Counted from the stretch's first letter, positions 1 to 8,151 are shown. The stretch: 9,537 bases of DNA from an uncultured Clostridia bacterium (GCA_910579415.1 CAJTUY010000057.1:1-9537), one strand, 5' to 3'. Numbers and translations are program-made. Notes: generated by a model not told the origin, from the letters alone.

Positions 1-2
1 CA

Positions 3-800
3 GGAATTGCCTGTGGACTGCGTTTTTACAAGAATATGGCATTTGATAAACCATATAGCTTTGTAGACGGTCAGACAATACAGTTCATGATACCGACAGA
101 CAAGAAAAATGAAAAGGCATACAAGATTGCAACTAAATTGGCATCAACCGATTTATCATTGCCTGCGCCGCTTTATCTATATGATGCAGGACCTGCCGGA
201 GCGCTTGGAGCAGTAGTAAGCAATACAGCGAACGAAGGAAAGTTCACTACACCTGTAATAATAGATGAAGTATGGCAGACGATAGATGATGAGGACCAGG
301 AATGTACACAGCTTGTATTTGTCGGAGGACAGAGCGTATATGCAGGAAACGACATTATATACAGTCAGCCGGAAACTAAGAAAGACATTTGTAACTGGCA
401 GTCAAGAATTGATTACACAAATGTGAAGGTAAGCGATTTGAAAAAGGGCGATGTAATTCAGTATACCACGTCAAATGACAGGCTGGAAATGCTAAGAGTT
501 CTTGTAAGGGTAGATGATATAGGTCCTATCAGAATTGACGGTGATAATATTCAGCTGAGCGGAAATATGATTGCAGATGTAATATCCGTTTCAGAAAACG
601 GAAGAACGGCACTCGTCAGATATTATAATGGACAGGGTAAATACATAAATCAGACCATGCTTGTAAATTCAACAACATATCGTTATGACAGCAGTGACGG
701 TGAAGTTTATAATTCTTCGGCGGCAGACCTCAGACCGGGTGACCGTATACTTATCAATTCATTCTGGTGGTCGCCGAAGCTGGTAGTAATATTCAGATAA
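3..800 (+). CDS. C-terminal part of a large, probably SLH-type secreted protein (5' end outside window)
   Basis: The frame is open from base 3, so the ATG at 36 is probably an internal Met; 265 residues are visible, ending in TAA at 798-800. No catalytic motif is seen. Two related blocks stand out: a VSDLKKGDVIQY segment and, at the very end, an AADLRPGDRILI segment followed by a short beta-rich tail ending VVIFR. From memory, such 'sDlk.GDvI' blocks form the C-terminal beta modules of long SLH-domain surface proteins of Clostridia, but the SLH repeats and signal peptide would lie upstream and cannot be checked here. The next gene begins 23 bases downstream in the same direction, so the two may be co-transcribed. 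It may be a structural surface protein or the tail of a multi-domain enzyme. The reading frame is secure; the family is only moderately so. Confidence 0.75.
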   Translation, partial: GIACGLRFYKNMAFDKPYSFVDGQTIQFMIPTDKKNEKAYKIATKLASTDLSLPAPLYLYDAGPAGALGAVVSNTANEGKFTTPVIIDEVWQTIDDEDQECTQLVFVGGQSVYAGNDIIYSQPETKKDICNWQSRIDYTNVKVSDLKKGDVIQYTTSNDRLEMLRVLVRVDDIGPIRIDGDNIQLSGNMIADVISVSENGRTALVRYYNGQGKYINQTMLVNSTTYRYDSSDGEVYNSSAADLRPGDRILINSFWWSPKLVVIFR

Positions 801-2023
801 AGTAAAGAAGGGAGAATAAAATTATGAAGTTAAAGAAAAGATTACTTGCGTTAGCGGCTGCGGCGGTATTGCTTCTAAGCGGCTGCGGAGCAGAGCCTGT
901 ACAGGATACAGGAGAAGAACAGGTAACATTAAAATGGATTTTTCTTGGTCCGGGCGAACAGCGTGATTCGCAGAAGGTATGGGATAAGTTTAATGAAGAA
1001 CTTGCAAAATATCTGCCTAACACAACTGTTGATTTTGAATGTATCAGCTCAACAGATTATGCTGAAAAATGGAAGCTTGCATCAGCATCACAGGAAAACC
1101 TTGACATTGTATGGCATGGTTGGATGATACCGTATGCAAGTGAGGTAAAGAAGGGTTCATATATGGAGCTTGACGAGCTTGTTGACCAGTATGCTCCTGA
1201 ACTTAAGGCTGAAATTCCTGAAACTATTATGGATAAATCGCGTGTAGATGGTAAGCTTTACAGTATTCCGTGTATGCAGCAGATGGTATCATATGTAACG
1301 TCACTTGACTTCCCGATTGACCTTTACGAGAAGTATAAGGATAAGATAAATGTTGAGGAACTAACGAACTTCTTCTCATCAAAGGAAACAATGGATAAAG
1401 AATCATGGGATAAAATCGAAGAATATATAAAGATGTTGAAGGATGGCGGTGACCTTCCGAGAGGTGTATTTGGATTTGCCAACCATGTTGAAAAAGGTTA
1501 TGAATGGATTTCAAATCCGTATAAGGTAAAAGCAGCAGGCGATGATTTTACACCTGTAAACCTTTACAGAACTCCTGAATATAAGACATTTGTTGAAGTA
1601 TATGCCGACTGGTTCCAAAAGGGATATATAAGAAAAGACGTTCTTACAGCAGAGAATGTAGGTACTGAAGATTATGACATTAAGGGCGGCGAAAACTATA
1701 TTGTAGGTCAGGGTTATATGCCGACACAGTCTGAAATTGACAGTAAAAAGGCAGCAGGCTCAACGGCTTATGTAAAAATCCCGTTTGATAACAGTCACTA
1801 CATTCCGTATGCAGCGGCAGCGTCAAATACAGCTATATCAATCAACTCAAAGCATCCTGAAAGAGCAATGCAGTTAATTGCGCTTATGAATACTGAGAAG
1901 GGTAAGGACTTATACAATCTTCTTACTTTTGGTATTGAGGGTGAGCATTATACAAAGGTAAATGATAAGGAAATTCAGCCGATTGGTTATACATCACAGC
2001 CGACTTCCGACAGCCCTTACGGA

Positions 2024-2026
2024 TAG
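2024..2026 (+). other. Premature in-frame TAG in the solute-binding protein gene
   Basis: The codons before it read SPYG and the codons after it continue in the same frame as family-like sequence for 19 residues, so the TAG interrupts an otherwise coherent frame. One substitution would restore a sense codon. TAG also ends the glycosidase gene at 7455-7457, while TAA and TGA end other genes here, so general TAG reassignment is unlikely. Confidence 0.8.
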
Positions 2027-2080
2027 TTCAGATTTGCAACAGGTAATTCCTTCAACGGTTATGAAATCTATATGGAGGGT

Positions 2081-2086
2081 AAATGA
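2081..2086 (+). other. Frameshift site in the solute-binding protein gene
   Basis: At AAATGA the original frame meets TGA, while the conserved C-terminal tail continues in the frame beginning AAT at 2082 (NEEAAPSKL...). This equals one extra base, or two lost bases, near the A run at 2081-2083. I see no slippery heptamer or strong downstream hairpin that would point to programmed frameshifting. Confidence 0.8.
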
Positions 2087-2321
2087 GGAGGCTGCTCCTT
2101 CAAAGTTAAGAGGATTTACACTTGATACAGACCCGATTAAAATGGAGCTTACACAGGTAACTGCCGTAATCGGAGAGTATAAGAAGTCGTTAAATTCAGG
2201 CGCGGCTGCTGACCCGATGGGATTATATGAAGAATTCCAGCAGAAGCTTATCGCAGCAGGCGATGATAAGATTGTTGAGGAAATCCAGCGTCAGATTGAT
2301 GAATGGCGCGCAGGCAATGCC

Positions 2322-2348
2322 CAGTAATATAAAAATAAAAAATTACTG
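2322..2348 (+). repeat. Weak inverted repeat between binding-protein gene and SLH gene
   Basis: CAGTAAT (2322-2328) and ATTACTG (2342-2348) are perfect 7-base arms around a 13-base A-rich loop. The hairpin would overlap the upstream stop codon and end directly before the AAGGAG ribosome binding site of the SLH gene. The AT-rich stem is weak and lacks a U tract, so it is not a convincing terminator; it might modulate translation initiation or RNA processing, or be chance. Confidence 0.3.
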
Positions 2349-2362
2349 AAGGAGAATTAAAA

Positions 2363-5251
2363 ATGTCACATAGATTTAGAAAAATCGCGACAGCCTTGAT
2401 TGCGGCGGCAATAACGCTGCAATCAACAGGTCTTGCCGCAATACAAAGAGAGGTTGAATTTAATGACCTTTCACAGCACTGGTCAAAATCTATTCTGATG
2501 CGTCTTAACAGCTACGGTATCATGAACGGTTACACAGACGGCACAATCCGTCCTGATTCACGCGTAAGCGCTGCCGAGTTTTTGACAATGATAGTTAAAA
2601 CACTTGGCTTTAATGCTGAGGCAGGGGAAGGTTACTGGGCAACGCCGTATATTCAGAAGGCAGTTGAATTACAGCTTGTTGAGCCGAATGAGTATTCGGA
2701 TTATGATTCGGCAATAACAAGAAGTCAGGCGGCTAAGATAGCAGCAAATGCGCTTTCAGATACAAATATTGCTGATGAAGACGCAGTCAAGGCAAGGATT
2801 TATGACTACGCAGAAATAGAGGAACAGTATAAGCCGTATGTTCTTGTAGTATACGACAAGAAGATAGTTAATGGTAATCACGAAAACAGTTTTGAACCAT
2901 CAAGGTTTATAACAAGAGCAGAAGCAGGAGTGATTACAGGTCGTCTTATTGATAAGAACGGCGGAATTAAAGCTCCGGTAGACGGAAGCGGTACAGGCGG
3001 AAACGGCGGCGGAAATGTCACTGCATCCGCAAAGCTGTATGTTGCTCCTAACGGCAACGATGCTAATGACGGCAGCGAGGGTTCACCGTTTGCGACAGTA
3101 CAGAAGGCAAAGGATACAATTAAGAGTATGAATGCTGCAAATTCACTGCCTGAAGGCGGAGTTACAGTATATCTGCGCGGTGGTACATACTATATGGAAG
3201 AAGGAATGACCTTTACTAAGGAGGATTCCGGTAAGGAAGGCAGCCTGATTACATATACTGCATATCCGGGCGAGGATGTAACAATATCAGGTCAGATTCC
3301 TCTTGAAAAGAGTTGGTTCAAAGCGGCAGATGATGACGCTAAGAAAGTAATGCTTGATAAGAATGCGGCAGATAAGGTTCTTATGGTAGACCTTAAGGAG
3401 CATGGAATTACTGACTACGGTGAAATGAGTACGAGGGGATATCACTACTTCAATAAGGGACGCTATGCACAGGCTGAACTTATTGTAAATGATGAAAACC
3501 AGACGCTTGCTCGTTATCCGAACGAAGGTACGATGTCAGTTCCGACGGATAATGTTGACGCAGAAAGCTTTGGATTCAGATATACTGATGACAGAGTGTC
3601 AAAGTGGAAGGATGCAAAGGATGCTTATATAGTAGGTACTGTATCAATTAACTATGAGAATAATACATACCCGATTGAAAAGATTGATGCTTCAAAGAAG
3701 CTTTTGACAATCAAAGAAGGACGTATTAACACCTACTATACAAACGGTTGGTTCTTTGGTCAAAATCTGCTTGAAGAGCTTGACAGCGTAGGCGAGTATT
3801 ACATTGACCGTGAAAACGGAAAACTGTATTATTATGCTCCGTCAGATTTTACAAGCGGTAACTATGAGATAGGCTTGTCAACGCTTAAAACGCCGGTATT
3901 TAACTTTAACGGTGCAGAGTATATCAGCGTAAGCAATATCACAATGAAGGGCGGACGCGGATATGCTATTCTCGGAACAAGCGCAGGATATAAAATTCCG
4001 AGCTTTAGAGAATGGATGGTTGACATTCGCGGTGCTGACGTAAACGGAGATAACTTTAAGAAGGGTTCAGGTTCATCGGTATATATCGCAGACCTTGACA
4101 AGTATACTGATTCTCAGGTATTTCCGGGTCATGTTTGGGACGGTTTTGTTGATGAAGGTGAAGGCGTAAACAATATTGAGATTAAGAATTGTAACATTTT
4201 CAATTTCGGTTCAGGCGCTATCGTAATGAACGGTACAGGTGTTCATATTGATAATAACCATATCAGAAATATCGGCGGTACTGCATTGTATCTGCGCGGC
4301 GGTGACCTTGAAACACTGACGCCGAGTGACAATGAAATTATGAATAATAATATTCATAGGGTAGGTTACTTGCAGAGAGCGTATGTGCCTGCAATAGCAA
4401 TGCATGGCGTAGGAATCCATGTTGCGTATAACGATTTGTATGACGCGCCGCACTGTATCTTTAACTATCACGGTAATGAGCATATAATTGAGTACAATAA
4501 GATTCACGATGCCGTGAAGGAATGTCTTGATATGGACGCTATATATACAAGAAATGAGTATATGCCACAGTGGAGAGGTAATATCATAAGAAATAATTAT
4601 ATTTATAATCTTGGAATTTACCCTGTCGGCGAATACAAGAAACAGCTTAACGTTTCAGGTATAAGAACTGATAACTACGGTCACGGCTTGCAGATTTACA
4701 ATAACGTATTCGCAAATATCGGCTCTGATAATGCAAATAATGTTATCGGTGTTACTGCACAGGGTAACAGAAATATGCTGAAGGGCAATATATTTGTTGA
4801 TTGTAGCGCAACCTTCCTTGGCTGGAACTCATACGCGCCTGGCGCAACATGGGATATGACCAAGCAGGAGGAAAAGGAAAGAGTAGAACTGGCGGCTAAG
4901 TATGCGGCAAATCCGATATTTGCCGAGAAATATCCAGAGCTTGCAACATTTAAGGACGAATATTATAAGTCTGTTGCAACAAACGAGTTTGATGAAAATC
5001 TTGTTGTAAACATCAAATTCAAGCTCAGTCAGGCTAACGGAACCGTGAACCCGCAGGGAACACGCGGTGCGCCTGAATTGATTAAGGGAACAAATAACTA
5101 TGTATCAACCTCAGATCCGGGATTTGTTGATTATGCAAACGGAAACTATGAGCTTAAGGCTGATAGTGAGGTATTCAAGAAGATACCTGGATTCCAGAAT
5201 GTTGATATGAGTAAAATGGGCAATAATGCGCCCGTAGGCCCCGTGAAATAA
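2363..5251 (+). CDS. SLH-anchored right-handed beta-helix glycosidase-like protein (GH141-like)
   Basis: This is a predicted cell-surface polysaccharide-active protein of 962 residues. The ATG at 2363 follows AAGGAG (2349-2354) by 8 bases. Residues 1-26 form a signal peptide ending near GLAA. Three SLH repeats follow at about 33-83 (FNDLSQHWS...GIMNGYTDGTIRPD), 87-132 and 144-198, which would hold the protein to secondary cell-wall polymers. A Gly-rich linker (207-219) leads to a beta-helix region (225-945). This region opens with LYVAPNGNDANDGSEGSPF and GGTYYMEEG, then AELIVNDENQTLARYPNEG (371-389), then many N-rich rungs. The block HGVGIHVAYNDLYDAPH (681-697) to EYNKIHDAVKECLDMDAIY (710-728) matches a motif common in GH141-like helices, with Asp723 and Asp725 as candidate acidic residues. 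The GH141 assignment is from memory; lyase or unassigned beta-helix activity is possible. A strong hairpin follows the stop. Confidence 0.85.
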   Translation: MSHRFRKIATALIAAAITLQSTGLAAIQREVEFNDLSQHWSKSILMRLNSYGIMNGYTDGTIRPDSRVSAAEFLTMIVKTLGFNAEAGEGYWATPYIQKAVELQLVEPNEYSDYDSAITRSQAAKIAANALSDTNIADEDAVKARIYDYAEIEEQYKPYVLVVYDKKIVNGNHENSFEPSRFITRAEAGVITGRLIDKNGGIKAPVDGSGTGGNGGGNVTASAKLYVAPNGNDANDGSEGSPFATVQKAKDTIKSMNAANSLPEGGVTVYLRGGTYYMEEGMTFTKEDSGKEGSLITYTAYPGEDVTISGQIPLEKSWFKAADDDAKKVMLDKNAADKVLMVDLKEHGITDYGEMSTRGYHYFNKGRYAQAELIVNDENQTLARYPNEGTMSVPTDNVDAESFGFRYTDDRVSKWKDAKDAYIVGTVSINYENNTYPIEKIDASKKLLTIKEGRINTYYTNGWFFGQNLLEELDSVGEYYIDRENGKLYYYAPSDFTSGNYEIGLSTLKTPVFNFNGAEYISVSNITMKGGRGYAILGTSAGYKIPSFREWMVDIRGADVNGDNFKKGSGSSVYIADLDKYTDSQVFPGHVWDGFVDEGEGVNNIEIKNCNIFNFGSGAIVMNGTGVHIDNNHIRNIGGTALYLRGGDLETLTPSDNEIMNNNIHRVGYLQRAYVPAIAMHGVGIHVAYNDLYDAPHCIFNYHGNEHIIEYNKIHDAVKECLDMDAIYTRNEYMPQWRGNIIRNNYIYNLGIYPVGEYKKQLNVSGIRTDNYGHGLQIYNNVFANIGSDNANNVIGVTAQGNRNMLKGNIFVDCSATFLGWNSYAPGATWDMTKQEEKERVELAAKYAANPIFAEKYPELATFKDEYYKSVATNEFDENLVVNIKFKLSQANGTVNPQGTRGAPELIKGTNNYVSTSDPGFVDYANGNYELKADSEVFKKIPGFQNVDMSKMGNNAPVGPVK

Positions 5252-5260
5252 TTTGAGGAA

Positions 5261-5289
5261 TAAAAGAGGGGGGTACACCCCCTCTTTTA
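5261..5289 (+). terminator. Intrinsic terminator hairpin after the SLH beta-helix gene
   Basis: TAAAAGAGGGGG (5261-5272) pairs perfectly with CCCCCTCTTTTA (5278-5289), giving a 12-bp stem with a 5-base loop, GTACA. The upper stem is nearly all G:C and the 3' arm ends in a TTTT run. It begins 10 bases after the TAA at 5249-5251. With A's on one flank and T's on the other it could act in both directions, but no minus-strand gene faces it. It probably ends or attenuates transcription of the left block; only 32 bases separate it from the next ATG. Confidence 0.8.
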
Positions 5290-5304
5290 ACCCCAAAATC
5301 TATC

Positions 5305-5312
5305 AGGAAGGA
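5305..5312 (+). promoter_or_regulatory. Ribosome binding site fixing the start of the GH28-like gene
   Basis: AGGAAGGA lies 9 bases before ATG 5322. The frame is open further upstream to a TTG at 5253, but using that codon would place the terminator hairpin inside the coding region and give an unlikely N-terminus (RNKRGGYTPSF...). The ATG at 5322 is therefore the better start. Confidence 0.85.
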
Positions 5313-5321
5313 AATGGCAAA

Positions 5322-7457
5322 ATGAATTATAAGGTTTTTAAAGACAGTGAACAGCTTGAAGTAAAAAGTTGCAGAATTTATCCCAAACCGTATAACTCCA
5401 ATGAAGTTATGGAATATGTGATGTTCGATATAAATGAGCGGACAGAGCTTTTAATTGAGTCGGAAACAGAAATTGAATCCGTTGTTATACGTCCGTTAAG
5501 TTCAAATATACCGTTTGAGATAAGGTCTGGAAAAATAGTTGTAACGCTTGACCGTCCGGTAAAGATTTCAGTTGAAATCAACGGCAGATGTGAAAACAAT
5601 CTTATGGTATTTGCGCATAAGCCGCATTGCCTGCCGCCAAAAGCACCAAACTATATAGAAATAAAAAAAGGTGAGGATTACAGCGGCACACTGCTTATAG
5701 ATAAAGATGACACAACTGTATATATTGAAGAAGGAGCGTCAATTTACGGCAACATAATTGCAGAGGGATGCAGGAATGTCACCATATGTGGTTATGGCAG
5801 AATATGTATGGAAAGCTATACTTATGAAATGCGTAAGGATTTTGCGCGGAGTATTGATATAAGGAGTTGTAAAAATGTTACTGTAAGTGATATAATAATT
5901 GATGACAGTAACGATTGGAGCCTAAGAATTACAGGCTGTGACGATGTTCAGGTATCAAATGTAAAAATTTTCGGATGTCGCGGCAATTCAGACGGAATTG
6001 ATGTATGTGGTTCGCGTAATGTCACGGTATCCGATATTTTTACAAGAGTATGGGACGATTCATTTGTAGTAAAGGCTCTTGATACTGGCAATTCGGAGAA
6101 TATCCTGTTTAAGGATTCTGTGCTTTGGAATGACTTCGCAAGACCGATAGAGGTCGGTGTTGAGTTAAGAGCAGATAAGGTAAGAAATGTAAGATTTGAA
6201 AATATTGATGTTATTCACTCTGTAACGGGTTATCCGCTTATGGGTATACATCACGGCGACCGCGCGGAAGTGAGCGATATAGTGTTTGACAATATAAGAA
6301 TTGAGGACGCGGCAGGAGCGCAGCTGTTTGATATTCGTATTGCGGATTCAGTATGGAGCAGAGATACGCGTATGGGAAACATACACGATATTATTTTCTC
6401 AAATATCAACTATATCGGGGCAGACGACAGCAGCGTAATGCTTTCAAATTCGAGAATTGAAGGCTTCAGCGACGAACACGATATAAAGAATGTACGCTTT
6501 CATAATATCAGAATAAGAGGAAGAGCCGTAAAAACGGCAAAAGAGCTTGGACTTGACATTTATGAATATACAGAAGGTGTATCGGTAACGTCGGACGAGG
6601 ATTTGCCTGAGGCAAATGTGCTGTCGGCAGATATTGAATTAAAGAAAGCTTTTAAACTTAACAGTTCGGGAAAATATGTTGGAACAGTAGCAGTAAGGCT
6701 GAGTAACGACAATGCAGAATTAAAGAAAGGTACGGCAGTGCTATCGGTGTCGCCCAAAAATGCGGATAGTGAAAGAAGCTTTGTATATGAGCTTGAGAGC
6801 GGCGGCAGTAATGAATACGAGTTTGAATTTGAATTGCAGGCAGGTAAATATGTATTCTATCTGAAGAATGATACAAACGAGATAGAAAATAAATTCCTGC
6901 TTGTCGAGCTTGAATTACCTGTATCATCGGAGAAAGATGTAAGAACTTCTCCAAAGCTCGGATTTATAAATTATTATAATATGTGCGGTGAAGGCGTAAG
7001 GATTGCAGTTGCAGATAATGAGCTTGTGATAATGAACGAGTTTAACGACAGGACAGATTTTGTGCTGTATACTGCAATGCCTGCTGATATGACAGAAGGC
7101 GAAGTGTTGTTTTCCGCGGAAGAAACGGACTTTGGCGAGATATATGCGCTTATAAATAAAGGCGGTAAAACAGTGCCGGCGCCTCAACTGAGATGTCCTG
7201 CGGAGATTACATATGTTTTCAGAAACGAACCTAAGGTAAAGGAGATTATAACAACATATCTTACTCTTGAAAACGGCGGAGTTATAAAAATACCGTTTGA
7301 GCAGCTTGGTATTGATACAAATGCGGACAGCTTTTTGATGGAGCTTGCCGCAAAGACAGAGGAAACTGACGGTTTAAGATATCCTTATACATTATTTCAT
7401 TCAACAATGCCCGAAAAAACGGCGCATATGTACGGAAAAGTAAAAATAATAAGATAG
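5322..7457 (+). CDS. GH28/GH49-like (clan GH-N-like) beta-helix glycoside hydrolase, cytoplasmic
   Basis: The product has 711 residues and no signal peptide, so it probably acts inside the cell on imported oligosaccharides. An N-terminal beta domain (about 1-115) leads to a right-handed beta-helix (about 120-400) with rungs such as CRNVTICGYGRI and CKNVTVSDIIIDDSNDWSLRI. NSDGID (222-227) and WDDSFVVK (244-251) match the polygalacturonase NTDG and DD motifs and supply Asp224, Asp245 and Asp246, the three acids shared by GH28 and GH49. The GH28 GHG motif is missing: the expected place reads LWNDFARPIEVG (268-279), and no clear RIK follows. Substrate preference is therefore uncertain. Residues 430-711 form a further beta-rich region I do not recognise. 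The gene ends in TAG (7455-7457), which forms part of the next gene's TAGGAG ribosome binding site. It likely heads the right-hand operon, but no promoter could be identified in the short gap after the hairpin. Confidence 0.8.
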   Translation: MNYKVFKDSEQLEVKSCRIYPKPYNSNEVMEYVMFDINERTELLIESETEIESVVIRPLSSNIPFEIRSGKIVVTLDRPVKISVEINGRCENNLMVFAHKPHCLPPKAPNYIEIKKGEDYSGTLLIDKDDTTVYIEEGASIYGNIIAEGCRNVTICGYGRICMESYTYEMRKDFARSIDIRSCKNVTVSDIIIDDSNDWSLRITGCDDVQVSNVKIFGCRGNSDGIDVCGSRNVTVSDIFTRVWDDSFVVKALDTGNSENILFKDSVLWNDFARPIEVGVELRADKVRNVRFENIDVIHSVTGYPLMGIHHGDRAEVSDIVFDNIRIEDAAGAQLFDIRIADSVWSRDTRMGNIHDIIFSNINYIGADDSSVMLSNSRIEGFSDEHDIKNVRFHNIRIRGRAVKTAKELGLDIYEYTEGVSVTSDEDLPEANVLSADIELKKAFKLNSSGKYVGTVAVRLSNDNAELKKGTAVLSVSPKNADSERSFVYELESGGSNEYEFEFELQAGKYVFYLKNDTNEIENKFLLVELELPVSSEKDVRTSPKLGFINYYNMCGEGVRIAVADNELVIMNEFNDRTDFVLYTAMPADMTEGEVLFSAEETDFGEIYALINKGGKTVPAPQLRCPAEITYVFRNEPKVKEIITTYLTLENGGVIKIPFEQLGIDTNADSFLMELAAKTEETDGLRYPYTLFHSTMPEKTAHMYGKVKIIR

Positions 7458-7469
7458 GAGCTATGAATT

Positions 7470-8132
7470 ATGTTAAAAATACTATTTCAGGGCGATTCGC
7501 TTACCGATTGCGGACGTGACAGAACAGGGAATAATCCCGTACAGGCTTACGGTTACGGATATGTAAATTTAATCGCGTCAAAGCTTATGTGCGATTATCC
7601 CGATACAGTGATATATAATAAAGCGTATAACGGCAGCCGTATTGCAGATACATACAGCCGCTGGATAGAGGACGCGCTGAATATTGACTGTAATATTCTG
7701 AGCCTGCTTAACGGAGTTAATGACATAGGCTTTGCAATACGCTTAAATCAGGGAGCGGACGCAAACAAATTCAGAAAAATATATAAAATGATGCTTGACG
7801 AAGCATTGGAACGAAATCCTGATTTAAAGCTCGTGCTTGGTGAACCGTTCCTGTTTAAGATTACAAACAATACGCCTGAACTCGGACGTGATATTGTAGC
7901 TGACTGGGATATATGGAACGGACAGCTTACTGAGCGCAGAGAAATAGTGCGTGAAATAGCAAAGGAATACAATGCGGTGTTTGTGCCGTATTACGAGCGT
8001 TTTCAGGAGGCATTAAAAATTGCTCCGCCTGAACATTGGTCAATAGACTGTATCCATGCTACAAACGCGGGACACGAAATTATGGCGCGTACGTGGCTTG
8101 AATGTACAAAAAAAGCAGGATTGATTAAGTGA
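7470..8132 (+). CDS. SGNH/GDSL-family esterase, cytoplasmic
   Basis: A 220-residue hydrolase that probably removes acetyl or other ester groups from carbohydrate. The four SGNH blocks are visible: GDSLTD with nucleophile Ser10; the NGSR segment with Gly55; GVND with Asn84; and DCIHATNAGH with Asp193 and His196 as the other two catalytic residues. The length is normal for a single-domain member. There is no signal peptide, so it should act in the cytoplasm beside the GH28-like enzyme, whose gene ends 12 bases upstream. ATG 7470 is preceded by TAGGAG (7455-7460) at a 9-base spacing; the nearer ATG at 7463 is out of frame. Within the SGNH group it could be related to rhamnogalacturonan or xylan acetylesterases, but the sequence alone does not decide the substrate. 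The stop is TGA. Confidence 0.88.
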   Translation: MLKILFQGDSLTDCGRDRTGNNPVQAYGYGYVNLIASKLMCDYPDTVIYNKAYNGSRIADTYSRWIEDALNIDCNILSLLNGVNDIGFAIRLNQGADANKFRKIYKMMLDEALERNPDLKLVLGEPFLFKITNNTPELGRDIVADWDIWNGQLTERREIVREIAKEYNAVFVPYYERFQEALKIAPPEHWSIDCIHATNAGHEIMARTWLECTKKAGLIK

Positions 8133-8141
8133 TATTAGATC

Positions 8142-8151
8142 TTGGTACCAA
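8142..8151. repeat. 10-base perfect palindrome between esterase and oxidoreductase genes
   Basis: TTGGTACCAA is fully self-complementary and sits 9 bases after the esterase stop and just before the AAGGGGA ribosome binding site of the oxidoreductase gene. It is too short for a terminator and has no U tract. It could be an operator-like site, but may equally be chance. Confidence 0.3.

Larger units (their letters stand above)
824..2327 (+). pseudogene. ABC-transporter sugar-binding lipoprotein with DUF3502-like tail, disrupted by TAG and frameshift
   Basis: This is the extracytoplasmic solute-binding component of a carbohydrate ABC importer, of the LplA-like lipoprotein type. The start at 824 is preceded by AAGGGAG (808-814). 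Residues 1-21 form a lipoprotein signal: a KLKKR n-region, an Ala/Leu-rich core, and the lipobox LSGC with Cys21. The mature part has typical binding-protein features (DIVWHGWMIPYASEV, VDGKLYSIP, ISINSKHPERAMQLIALMN). The frame stops at TAG 2024-2026 after 400 residues. The same frame then encodes 19 plausible residues (FRFATGNSFNGYEIYMEGK) before TGA 2084-2086, and a frame shifted by +1 from 2082 encodes 81 more (APSKLRGFTLDTDPIKMEL..., ending WRAGNAQ) to TAA 2325-2327. This tail matches the conserved DUF3502 end as I remember it. Repaired, the product is about 501 residues, the usual length for the family. No permease genes are in the window. A recent pseudogene or sequence errors are the main explanations. 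Confidence 0.85.

Noticed and set aside
2024..2086. TAG recoding (for example pyrrolysine or a TAG-reassigned code) in the binding protein
   Set aside because: A second, independent frameshift follows within about 60 bases, and TAG ends the GH28-like gene at a sensible place overlapping the next ribosome binding site. TAA and TGA also serve as stops, so the code looks standard.
1962..2327. A separate small gene of 121 codons beginning at 1962
   Set aside because: Its first 40 codons overlap the binding-protein frame and look random, while the rest is the conserved tail of that same protein. It is the shifted 3' part of one gene.
4211..4507. Open frames on the minus strand inside the beta-helix genes (also 6658-6954 and 9210-9503)
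   Set aside because: They lie opposite strong plus-strand genes, lack good ribosome binding sites and encode low-complexity or unlikely protein, so they are shadows of the real frames.
2870..5000. Repeated N-, G- and I-rich stretches as a DNA repeat or CRISPR-like array
   Set aside because: The periodicity is at protein level, from beta-helix rungs. The DNA has no exact repeats with regular spacers.
8137..8151. Adjacent AGATCT and GGTACC sites, resembling a cloning linker
   Set aside because: Both are short palindromes expected by chance. The flanking genes continue naturally with matching style, and no vector-like sequence is seen.
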